Notes under the pieces: generated by a model
Told to the model about the DNA's origin: nothing
Seen by the model: the letters and a program-made list of their open reading frames with translations, nothing else
The model's database searches: none
Made by a program: the position numbers and the translations under genes
In this document: piece after piece, positions 25,022-31,618 of the stretch
Layout of the letters: every line of letters begins with the position of its first letter
Numbering within the stretch: position 1 is the first letter of the stretch
Source of the DNA: Flavobacteriaceae bacterium UBA2765
GTDB taxonomy: Bacteria > Bacteroidota > Bacteroidia > Flavobacteriales > Flavobacteriaceae
Assembly (NCBI GenBank): GCA_002352665.1
Contig: DEIV01000061.1
Location: forward strand, 1-31,618
Direction of reading: 5' to 3'
Length of the DNA stretch: 31,618 bases

Positions 25022-26353
25022 ATGAACTTCATCAAAAACCTTTACATACACGAACGTTTTTTTATATATATAAGCATCATTGCAGCTACATTTCTACTCT
25101 CCTTTTGGGTAAATATATTCTACACTATAGCCTGGTTGTTGTTTTTAATATTATCTGTATTATTTATTTTTGACAGTATCATATTATTTAGATTTTCAAA
25201 TGGAATAAATGCGAGAAGAATTTTACCTGATAAATTTTCGAATTCTGATGAAAATCCTGTTCCAATTACCTTAGAAAACAGATATCCCGTTAAAGTATTT
25301 GTAAAAGTTATTGATGAACTTCCTGAACAGCTACAAAAAAGAAATTTTGAGTATAAAACTTCCTTAGCGACTACGGTTTTTCATAATTTTCAATACAATA
25401 TTACACCTGTTGAACGAGGTGAATATCATTTTGGCAACTTAAACGTTTTTGTTTCTACTCCATTACAAATAGTCGCAAGAAGATATAGATTTGATACTGA
25501 ACAAATGGTAGCTGTTTATCCATCATATATACAAATGCGTAAATATGAATTTTTAGCCTTGAGCAATAGGCTTACAGAATTCGGACTAAAAAAAATACGT
25601 AGAATAGGGCATACCATGGAATTTGAACAAATAAAAAACTATGTAGCCGGAGATGATGTAAGGACTATCAATTGGAAGGCTACTGCAAAAAGAGCACAAT
25701 TGATGGTAAATCAATATCAAGATGAAAAATCTCAACCAATTTATTCTATTATCGATACAGGAAGAGTGATGAAAATGCCATTTGAAGAGCTTAAACTATT
25801 AGATTATGCAATTAATTCTACTTTGGCTTTTTCTAATATTGCTCTATTGAAAAATGATAAGGCAGGTATGTTGTCTTTTTCAAAAAAAATAGATAAGATC
25901 ATTCCCGCCAGTAACAAACGGACTCATATCAATACTATTAATGAAGCATTATATAATATTGACACACAATTTACTGATTCAGATTTTGGCTATCTATACG
26001 CGACTATAAAAAGAAAGGTAAACCAACGTAGCTTACTGATTTTATATACTAATTTTGAGCATATATCTGCTTTGCAAAGACAATTGCCTTATTTAAAAGC
26101 AATAGCCAGACAGCATTTATTGGTAACAGTATTTTTTGAAAATACTGAGTTAGATAATTTAATTCAAGAAAATGCCGAGGATATTCAAAGTATTTATCAT
26201 AAAACGATAGCTGAAAAGTTTGCTTTTGAAAAAAGATTAATAGTCAAAGAATTAGAGAAAAGAGGAGTTCATTCAATTTTGACGAAACCAAAAAATTTAA
26301 CCGTAAACGTTATCAATAAATATTTAGAGTTTAAAGCAAAGGGACTTATTTGA
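25022..26353 (+). CDS. DUF58 domain-containing membrane protein
   Basis: A 443-residue protein with two membrane helices at about residues 13-31 and 33-57, a beta-rich extracytoplasmic-like stretch (about 60-180), and the DUF58 signature around EFEQIKNYVAGDDVRTINWKATAKR (about 200-225). The C-terminal part (YSIIDTGRVM... onwards) resembles a vWA-type fold. Family members usually sit in operons with a MoxR ATPase and vWA proteins, and act in chaperone-like or envelope stress functions that are poorly understood. Here no moxR is adjacent. It follows hisH by 44 bp on the same strand and may be read through from the his operon. Confidence 0.88.
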   Translation: MNFIKNLYIHERFFIYISIIAATFLLSFWVNIFYTIAWLLFLILSVLFIFDSIILFRFSNGINARRILPDKFSNSDENPVPITLENRYPVKVFVKVIDELPEQLQKRNFEYKTSLATTVFHNFQYNITPVERGEYHFGNLNVFVSTPLQIVARRYRFDTEQMVAVYPSYIQMRKYEFLALSNRLTEFGLKKIRRIGHTMEFEQIKNYVAGDDVRTINWKATAKRAQLMVNQYQDEKSQPIYSIIDTGRVMKMPFEELKLLDYAINSTLAFSNIALLKNDKAGMLSFSKKIDKIIPASNKRTHINTINEALYNIDTQFTDSDFGYLYATIKRKVNQRSLLILYTNFEHISALQRQLPYLKAIARQHLLVTVFFENTELDNLIQENAEDIQSIYHKTIAEKFAFEKRLIVKELEKRGVHSILTKPKNLTVNVINKYLEFKAKGLI

Positions 26354-26700
26354 CAGTGTATTGTTTATTGCTTTTGGCAACATAGGATATGTCTTTGGTG
26401 GTGTATGATGGAGATTACATATTAACGAATTCATATCCGGCCAGATCGAAACCCCTTAAGTCTATTTTAGTTTCATTTAGTAAAATACCATGTTCTAAGT
26501 AGGCTTTTAAACCTGAGTTCGATTATTATTTGGAGCTTCAGATTTTCATTAAATTTAATAGACAAGAGATTATCATGCAGATATAGCTGACTATATCAAA
26601 TGATGACAACGCAGTATATTGGATTTTATGGAAAAGATATTTGTAATCCCACCTCTAAACAGCGATTTTCTTCCTAAAAATGACTCGAAATAGCACGCTA
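26354..26700. other. Gene-free stretch with a possible decayed coding remnant
   Basis: This 347-bp gap between convergent genes holds no intact ORF. On the minus strand a start-less open frame at 26415-26522 translates to about GLKAYLEHGILLNETKID then LRGFDLAGYEFVNM, which reads like a protein C-terminus. Upstream in the other frames there are further short coherent pieces separated by stops. It is probably a degraded gene or element that I cannot identify. I see no tRNA, repeat array or terminator here. Confidence 0.35.
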
Positions 26701-27195
26701 TTACTTTATCATTTTTAGTGGAAATTCACCATTTATAGATGGTCTGAATCCTAAAGAATAATCAAATTCAGGTTTTAAATTTGCCAACCAAAATGTCCAT
26801 CCATTACTACAGCCATAAAATATTTCGAGCTTGCTTTTTTCGTCTAAGGGAATATTAGATTGTGTTAGGGAAACTAAAACTGTATTATCTTTTTGTTTAA
26901 ATGATACCAATACTTCACAATTACCTGCAAAAGTAAATTTTACAAATTCATTTTTTCTAACATCTATAATTTTACCTTCTTCTTGTCCATCCCAATTATG
27001 CCACATCCAAGTATACAAATCCTCTGATTGAATAGTTGTTTGTGAACTAATTTTTTTACCATTACGCTCGTAAATAGTATTTTTCAGAAACCAAGAACAA
27101 ATACCTTCTTGAGTAGACCAGCACCAAAAAAGTTTTTCAATATCACTATTTATATAAATTTTTTTTGTGAATGAATTCCAAGTTAATTGTTTCAT
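26701..27195 (-). CDS. SRPBCC domain protein (AHSA1-like)
   Basis: A 164-residue START/Bet v1-type protein. The helix-grip pattern is clear: an N-terminal strand with TKKIYINSDIEKLFWCWSTQEGICSWF, where AHSA1-like domains have ..I.AP.E.VW..WT.P..I..WF; then GKIIDVRKNEFVKFTF, VSLTQSNIP, and a C-terminal helix YGCSNGWTFWLANLK (the GW...L.NLK motif). These proteins bind hydrophobic ligands in a central cavity; the AHSA1-like bacterial ones mostly have no known role. Neighbours on the same strand are TfoX-N and a glycosyltransferase, which add no functional clue. Confidence 0.88.
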   Translation of the reverse strand: MKQLTWNSFTKKIYINSDIEKLFWCWSTQEGICSWFLKNTIYERNGKKISSQTTIQSEDLYTWMWHNWDGQEEGKIIDVRKNEFVKFTFAGNCEVLVSFKQKDNTVLVSLTQSNIPLDEKSKLEIFYGCSNGWTFWLANLKPEFDYSLGFRPSINGEFPLKMIK

Positions 27196-27259
27196 TTATT
27201 CAAATTTTATTGTTCATTAAGCATTAGAAGAAAATTTTTAATGAATAGGATTGTGTGAT

Positions 27260-27580
27260 TTACTCTAATTTACTTTTAGCATGTTCAATACCTAAATGTA
27301 TCCAATAGCTTAAGTTTTTATAATTTTCAATAGTTACAAAAACAAATTCTTTCATCGGTCTTTTTGTAAAGTCCATAGGTCTAACATTATGTTTTTCCAA
27401 TTCCAATTGCATTTTAGAATCAATTATTCTAACCGCTAATTCGTCACCAACCACACCAACAGACATTTTGCCTTGATACAAAAAGCTTAAACCTCCAAAC
27501 ATTTTCTTTTCTGTAATACCATTGTTAAATTTTACTAAATGCTCTCTAATAGCATTGGCTAATTTTTCATTATATGCCAT
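27260..27580 (-). CDS. TfoX/Sxy N-terminal domain protein
   Basis: At 106 aa this is the TfoX N-terminal domain alone: KKMFGGLSFLYQGKMSVGV at about 25-43 is the family hallmark, followed by DELAVRI and MDFTKRPMKEFVFV. The C-terminal TfoX domain is missing, which is common for stand-alone copies in Bacteroidota. In gammaproteobacteria Sxy/TfoX regulates competence with CRP; such a role should not be assumed here. A promoter-like TATATTTG lies 34 bases upstream. SRPBCC and TfoX-N genes are often neighbours in this phylum, to my recollection. Confidence 0.9.
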   Translation of the reverse strand: MAYNEKLANAIREHLVKFNNGITEKKMFGGLSFLYQGKMSVGVVGDELAVRIIDSKMQLELEKHNVRPMDFTKRPMKEFVFVTIENYKNLSYWIHLGIEHAKSKLE

Positions 27581-27613
27581 AAGTATTTAAGATATAATTA
27601 ATTTATACTCAGT

Positions 27614-27621
27614 CAAATATA
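27614..27621 (-). promoter_or_regulatory. Putative -7 promoter element for the TfoX-N gene (TATATTTG)
   Basis: Minus-strand TATATTTG matches TAnnTTTG, 34 bases before the ATG at 27580. A TTG lies 24 bases upstream, a little farther than the usual 19-21. Confidence 0.4.
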
Positions 27622-27654
27622 CAAAAAAAGAATATGGAATTTTAGCAAATTGGT

Positions 27655-28656
27655 TTAGTCAATTTGCTCAAATTTATCTTTACCTTGGATAAAATGTTGC
27701 CAGACAATACTCTTACTATGGTAATATGTAGTTCTTTTATGAGCAATTTTACTACGTTTTCTTAACATTAATGGAATATTCCAATAAAAGCTAAAATGTG
27801 CTTTTATAATTGCCCAAGTATGTAAGGGTCTAAACTCGACTATAAATTTAATTCCCGCCAAACCATCTAAGATCAATCTCATAAATACCACAATAAATAA
27901 ATAACGCTTTGGTACATTTTTTAAAGCGGAGAATAAGCTATTCCTAAAATTTAAAAATGTTTTTCTGGGACTCGCTTCATGTAACGTAGCACCTCCAACA
28001 TGATAAACACTTGAGGCTCCAACATAGGTAATAGTATAACCTTGATTCTCGGTTCGCCAACAAAGGTCAATTTCTTCTTGATGTGCAAAATAATCTTCAT
28101 CAAAACCACCTATTTGATGAAAAACTTCAGAACGGATAAAAAAACAGGCTCCTGATGCCCAAAAGATATCAATCGTATCATCATATTGATGCCGATCTGT
28201 TTCTAAAGTAGAAAAAACTCTTCCTCTACAATAGGGGTAACCAAAAAAATCAATAAATCCACCACCGGCACCAGCATATTCAAATTTGTTTCTATTTTTC
28301 TCATCTAAAATCTTTGGTTGAATAATAACAGTATCCTTTGCATTTTTAAATTCAGAAATAATTGGCTTTAACCAGTTTTCAGTGACTTCTATATCTGAAT
28401 TTACCAAAGCATAAATATCTGCATCTATATGTTGTAAAGCGTCATTATAGCCTTTAGCATAACCTCCATTTATAGCATTTTGGATTATTTTTATTTGAGG
28501 ATAATTAGATTCGATAAAAGCAATAGAATCGTCAGTAGAGTTATTATCCGCTACATAAATATCAGCATCGTGTATGCTATATGCTAACATTGAAGGTAAA
28601 AACTGTTCTAATAAATTCTTACCATTCCAATTTAATATGACAATAGCTACTTTCAA
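27655..28656 (-). CDS. Glycosyltransferase family 2
   Basis: A 333-residue GT-A glycosyltransferase. It begins VAIVILNWNGKNLL and has VADNNSTDDS (about 35-44, nucleotide-sugar binding), NGGYAKGYNDAL, the metal site LVNSDIE at 84-90, ASGACFFIRSEVF and FDEDYFAHQEEIDLCWR, the acceptor-side motif with the likely catalytic acid. This is the WbbL/rhamnosyltransferase-like subgroup, which builds cell-surface glycans. The C-terminal LFIVVFMRLILDGLAGIKFIV may contact the membrane. The start codon is TTG at 28656; an upstream in-frame stop and the lack of any ATG before the first strand leave no alternative. A promoter-like TATGTTTG sits 16 bases before it. Confidence 0.93.
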   Translation of the reverse strand: MKVAIVILNWNGKNLLEQFLPSMLAYSIHDADIYVADNNSTDDSIAFIESNYPQIKIIQNAINGGYAKGYNDALQHIDADIYALVNSDIEVTENWLKPIISEFKNAKDTVIIQPKILDEKNRNKFEYAGAGGGFIDFFGYPYCRGRVFSTLETDRHQYDDTIDIFWASGACFFIRSEVFHQIGGFDEDYFAHQEEIDLCWRTENQGYTITYVGASSVYHVGGATLHEASPRKTFLNFRNSLFSALKNVPKRYLFIVVFMRLILDGLAGIKFIVEFRPLHTWAIIKAHFSFYWNIPLMLRKRSKIAHKRTTYYHSKSIVWQHFIQGKDKFEQID

Positions 28657-28672
28657 ATATTAGGTTTAATTG

Positions 28673-28680
28673 CAAACATA
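28673..28680 (-). promoter_or_regulatory. Putative -7 promoter element for the glycosyltransferase (TATGTTTG)
   Basis: Minus-strand TATGTTTG matches TAnnTTTG and ends 16 bases before the TTG start codon. A TTG occurs 23 bases further upstream. It supports a short leader and the unusual TTG start. Confidence 0.45.
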
Positions 28681-28715
28681 GTATAATTAAAGAAAAGTGG
28701 AAACAAATTTAAAAA

Positions 28716-29165
28716 TTAAGTGGATTTAAATTCAGGTAAATCTTTTAAAAAAATGTATTGCTGATTTTTAGTATCCATTTTACAGTAAAAATGTTCCAAT
28801 CCGTTACTAACCATCAAATGATTGGCATGTAATGTTAAATTATAACGTGCAATTTGATCAAAAGTATTTTGTGAAATTTTTATGTTTGGTGCTTTACATT
28901 CAATAATTAATTCAGGTAAGCCCTTATTATTGAATACCAATATGTCAAAACGCTTTTTTAGGGTGTTGATAGTCAGTTGTTTTTCAACTGCTATAATTGA
29001 TTTTGGATACTTTTTTTGATAAATTAAAAAATGTATAATATGTTGACGCACCCATTCTTCGGGAGTTAGCACCACATCTTTTTTTCTGATGATATCAAAA
29101 ATATACTGCTTATTTTCTTTACTTTTGATTTTTAATTTTGCCTCTGGTAAATTTAATTCAACCAT
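28716..29165 (-). CDS. Stand-alone HsdR-N-type PD-(D/E)XK protein
   Basis: A 149-residue protein matching the type I restriction enzyme R subunit N-terminal domain. The nuclease-like core shows D74 in KRFDILVFN and E89-C-K91 in ELIIECKAP, the D...ExK arrangement of the PD-(D/E)XK fold, followed by the Q of the next helix (DQIARYN). The N-terminal part TPEEWVRQHIIHFLI is typical. It has no helicase domain, and no hsdM or hsdS lies nearby, so it is not a restriction system on its own. It is divergent from holA with a 29-bp gap. This pairing is common in Bacteroidota by my recollection and suggests a housekeeping rather than a defence role. Confidence 0.88.
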   Translation of the reverse strand: MVELNLPEAKLKIKSKENKQYIFDIIRKKDVVLTPEEWVRQHIIHFLIYQKKYPKSIIAVEKQLTINTLKKRFDILVFNNKGLPELIIECKAPNIKISQNTFDQIARYNLTLHANHLMVSNGLEHFYCKMDTKNQQYIFLKDLPEFKST

Positions 29166-29194
29166 AATACAAAAATGATTATTTTTTCTTAGAA

Positions 29195-30199
29195 ATGGAA
29201 CGCATCAATCAAATAGTTTCTGATATTAAAAACGGGAATATCAAACCAATTTATTTTTTAATGGGTGATGAACCATATTATATAGATAAAATATCCGATT
29301 ATATTGAGAAAAATGTATTAACGGAAGAGGAAAGAGGCTTTAATCAAGTGGTTTTATATGGTAGAGATATAAGTATTGAAGATATTATTTCAAATGCCAA
29401 ACGTTACCCTATGATGTCTGAACGACAAGTGGTAATTGTAAAAGAAGCTCAAGATTTATCTCGTACTATTGAAAACTTAGTAAGTTATGTAGAACATCCT
29501 CAACCTTCAACTGTATTGGTTATTTGCTTTAAATATAAAACTTTAGACAAGCGTAAAAGATTGAGTAAAGTAATAGGCAAAAGTGGATTGTTATTTGAAA
29601 GTAAGAAATTATATGAAAATCAAGTAGGTGAGTGGATACGAAGAGTGCTTTCGGGTAAAGGTTATCAAATAGCACCTAAAGCCGCTATAATGTTGGTAGA
29701 ATTTTTAGGCACTGATTTGTCTAAAATTGCTAATGAATTGAATAAGTTAATGTTGGTTTTACCAAAGACCAGCATAATTAAGCCTATTCATATAGAAGAA
29801 AATATTGGCATCAGTAAAGATTTTAATAATTTTGAACTGCGAAAAGCCGTAGGAGAACTGCAAATCGTTAAGGCCAATCAGATTATTAATTATTTTGGTC
29901 AAAACCCTAAAAGCAACCCGCTAATTGTCACTATTTCTTTATTGAACAGTTTTTTTACACAATTACTGATATATCATGGTTTGTCTGATAAGTCTAAAGC
30001 TAATGTTGCAAGAGCTTTACGGGTAAATCCATTTTTTGTTGGCGATTATCAAAATGCTGCCCGGAATTATCCAATGCGAAAGGTATCACAAATTATATCA
30101 CTATTACGAGATGCAGATGTAAAAAGTAAAGGTGTAGGTGCTCAAAATTTACCTCCTATTGATATTCTAAAAGAACTATTGTTTAAAGTAATGCATTGA
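29195..30199 (+). CDS. holA: DNA polymerase III, delta subunit
   Basis: Clamp-loader subunit that opens the beta clamp. The N-terminus PIYFLMGDEPYYIDKISDYI (18-37) is the family hallmark. RYPMMSERQVVIVKEAQDL (about 70-90) follows, then the AAA+-like lid with LGTDLSKIANELNKL (about 170-184), and a C-terminal helical collar from about 210 on. At 334 aa it has normal length. The AAA+ fold lacks a working Walker A motif, as is normal for delta. The gene is divergent from the HsdR-N-type gene and alone on its transcript as far as I can see. Confidence 0.94.
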   Translation: MERINQIVSDIKNGNIKPIYFLMGDEPYYIDKISDYIEKNVLTEEERGFNQVVLYGRDISIEDIISNAKRYPMMSERQVVIVKEAQDLSRTIENLVSYVEHPQPSTVLVICFKYKTLDKRKRLSKVIGKSGLLFESKKLYENQVGEWIRRVLSGKGYQIAPKAAIMLVEFLGTDLSKIANELNKLMLVLPKTSIIKPIHIEENIGISKDFNNFELRKAVGELQIVKANQIINYFGQNPKSNPLIVTISLLNSFFTQLLIYHGLSDKSKANVARALRVNPFFVGDYQNAARNYPMRKVSQIISLLRDADVKSKGVGAQNLPPIDILKELLFKVMH

Positions 30200-30244
30200 T
30201 AGTTTGGGTGTAGCGCATAAAATTTTTAGATCTAACTTAAATTA

Positions 30245-31294
30245 CTAAAACTTCAAGATTTTTTTTACTACTTTAATCTCTTTATCCTTTTTAAAAACAA
30301 CAAAATAGATTCCATTTTTTAAATATGAAATATTAACTGAATTGTTTACTATAGGGTATTTTAATTGAATTTCTCTTCCAAAACTATCGTGTAAGGCAAT
30401 ATTATCATAATTACTAATTGTACTTCCTTTAATATTAATTTTTGAAGAGGCTGGGTTCGGAAAGACAGTAATATCATCTTGATCTAAAGAAGATTGAAAT
30501 TTTGAAATAGCATTGTTTTCTTCAATATTGAAGTTAGCAAAATATACTGTAAGATTTAGAGGAGTATCAATACTATTCACGCTATGATGTATGCCCCATT
30601 TCGGACGAATAAATTCGGCATCAGTTTTCCAAGTTCTAATGGCTTCTTTATTATAATCTAATAAGACTTCATCAGTTGACGCCTTTTTTATAGTTATAGC
30701 ATAGGCTCCTATCTCATTATATGTTATTGATTCATATACTTCAAACCAAACTCCTTTTAATGTATTCAAGTCAAGAGACGCCAAAGTTATTTGTTCATCC
30801 ATTTCAGCATATCGCAGTTCTAAATGTTCAGTCTTACTTTTTGCAGTTGTTAGTGTAAAAAGAGGGATGTCTGCTTCAGAACCACCAACGGCTTTTAATT
30901 GATGTAGGTCTATACTGTGATTTGAAGGATTAAAATTTTCATCAATTTTAAATTTCCAAGTGTACACTACTGTTTCTCCTTCGGTACCTAGTAAGGCCTC
31001 AGGAGCATCAGTTGCAACTTTTATTTCGTTATATTTTGTTCCAAAATTTTTACAGCTTTCATCACTTGAATCTTGATGTGTCTGGAATTTAAACACAGTA
31101 TTATTCAGTTCTTCACTAAAAACTTCATTTACATGTCCACCAAAACCATTATGACTACAATTTGTATGTACGTTAGCGTCATTATCCGGAGCTAGGATTG
31201 AAGACAATAATTTGTCTGCACTAAATGTGGTTTGTGAAAAACTAAATTGTAAGGTAAACAAAATACTAAAAATGCATAAATATGACTTCTTCAT
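30245..31294 (-). CDS. T9SS-secreted protein, polysaccharide lyase-like lectin fold
   Basis: A 349-residue exported protein: signal peptide 1-20 (MKKSYLCIFSILFTLQFSFS), a beta-rich domain at about 25-262, and a C-terminal T9SS type A sorting domain (about 277-349) beginning VFPNPASSKINIKG and ending GIYFVVFKKDKEIKVVKKILKF. The central domain has VYTWKFKIDENFNPSN, HQLKAVGGSE, LKGVWFEVYESI and FIRPKWGIHHS...LTVYFANF, which resembles the jelly-roll (concanavalin-like) fold of heparin-lyase-type polysaccharide lyases and related proteins. The resemblance is by eye, and no catalytic pair is certain. It is probably released or anchored at the cell surface to bind or cut a polysaccharide. Confidence 0.85.
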   Translation of the reverse strand: MKKSYLCIFSILFTLQFSFSQTTFSADKLLSSILAPDNDANVHTNCSHNGFGGHVNEVFSEELNNTVFKFQTHQDSSDESCKNFGTKYNEIKVATDAPEALLGTEGETVVYTWKFKIDENFNPSNHSIDLHQLKAVGGSEADIPLFTLTTAKSKTEHLELRYAEMDEQITLASLDLNTLKGVWFEVYESITYNEIGAYAITIKKASTDEVLLDYNKEAIRTWKTDAEFIRPKWGIHHSVNSIDTPLNLTVYFANFNIEENNAISKFQSSLDQDDITVFPNPASSKINIKGSTISNYDNIALHDSFGREIQLKYPIVNNSVNISYLKNGIYFVVFKKDKEIKVVKKILKF

Positions 31295-31618
31295 TGTAAA
31301 AATAATATTAGGGGTATTGAGAAGTAATTTATGCTACATAGAAGAATCAGGTATATATTTTTGTTAATAACTCAAATATAATCATTTTATTATAAATTAG
31401 AACAATATTTTTTGAATTATTATTAAATTAAATAAAATTCAATAATATTATATGTTGATAATCAAATGAATACATATGTAAATTGATCATTTTTTTGTAT
31501 TAAAATATTTTTTATAGATCTTCAGAAAATTGATACTTATCAACAAGTTATTAAATGTGTTTTAGGTTATTAACAACAAATTATCAGATTATTTGGTAAA
31601 TTTTATATTATGGTATTC
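31295..31618. other. AT-rich non-coding end of the window with DnaA-box-like nonamers
   Basis: No ORF is visible in these 324 bases, which are extremely AT-rich. Four nonamers resemble the DnaA box TTATCCACA: TTATCAACA at 31537-31545 and, on the minus strand, at 31453-31461 (one mismatch each), and TTATTAACA at 31567-31575 and, on the minus strand, at 31362-31370 (two mismatches each). The upstream control region of the secreted protein must lie in its left part, but I find no TAnnTTTG element there. Confidence 0.45.

Noticed and set aside
28716..29165. Type I restriction system
   Set aside because: Only the R-subunit N-terminal domain is present; no helicase part, hsdM or hsdS in the neighbourhood.
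1..31618. tRNA, rRNA, integrase, transposase or phage genes
   Set aside because: I looked for them in all intergenic regions and among the ORFs and found none that I could support.

Overview
This window looks like a stretch of chromosome from a marine-type member of the Flavobacteriaceae (Bacteroidota). The DNA is strongly AT-rich and most genes lack a Shine-Dalgarno sequence. Several promoters match the Bacteroidota -7 motif TAnnTTTG. A secreted protein carries a C-terminal type IX secretion (T9SS) sorting domain, and almost every recognisable gene resembles flavobacterial proteins. Genus-level assignment is not possible from sequence reading alone.

Layout. Positions 1-235 hold a large nested inverted repeat that resembles the cassette-like intergenic repeats of Bacteroidota. 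It is followed on the minus strand by an unidentified membrane protein. A small acyltransferase (plus) converges on a minus-strand block thrA-thrB-thrC-gcvT (8282 to 2342). This block makes threonine from aspartate and ends with the glycine-cleavage T protein. It is preceded by a good promoter and a short Thr-rich leader ORF. A secreted Xaa-Pro aminopeptidase and topoisomerase III follow on the plus strand, then lysA on the minus strand. Positions 14065-15019 form a repeat-rich island: three 102-bp palindromic repeat units surround a small single-domain GIY-YIG nuclease gene. Next come pepT, a small lipoprotein and an Asp-box (BNR) lipoprotein on the minus strand, and a patatin-like lipase on the plus strand.

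The his operon (19211-24977, plus) starts with a His-containing leader peptide, an antiterminator-like segment and a strong rho-independent hairpin. It continues with hisG, a GNAT acetyltransferase, hisD, hisC, bifunctional hisB and hisH. It stops there: hisA, hisF and hisIE are not in the window, although HisH needs HisF as its partner. A DUF58 protein follows directly.

The last part has a gene-free, apparently decayed stretch (26354-26700), an SRPBCC protein, a TfoX-N protein, a family 2 glycosyltransferase with a TTG start, a stand-alone HsdR-N-type PD-(D/E)XK protein divergent from holA, and a T9SS-secreted protein with a lectin/lyase-like fold. The window ends in very AT-rich non-coding DNA with four DnaA-box-like nonamers.

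The most interesting items are the GIY-YIG gene embedded in palindromic repeats, the two amino-acid leader regions, the nested inverted repeat at the left edge, and the split his operon whose hisH appears to have gained its N-terminus from repeat-like DNA.
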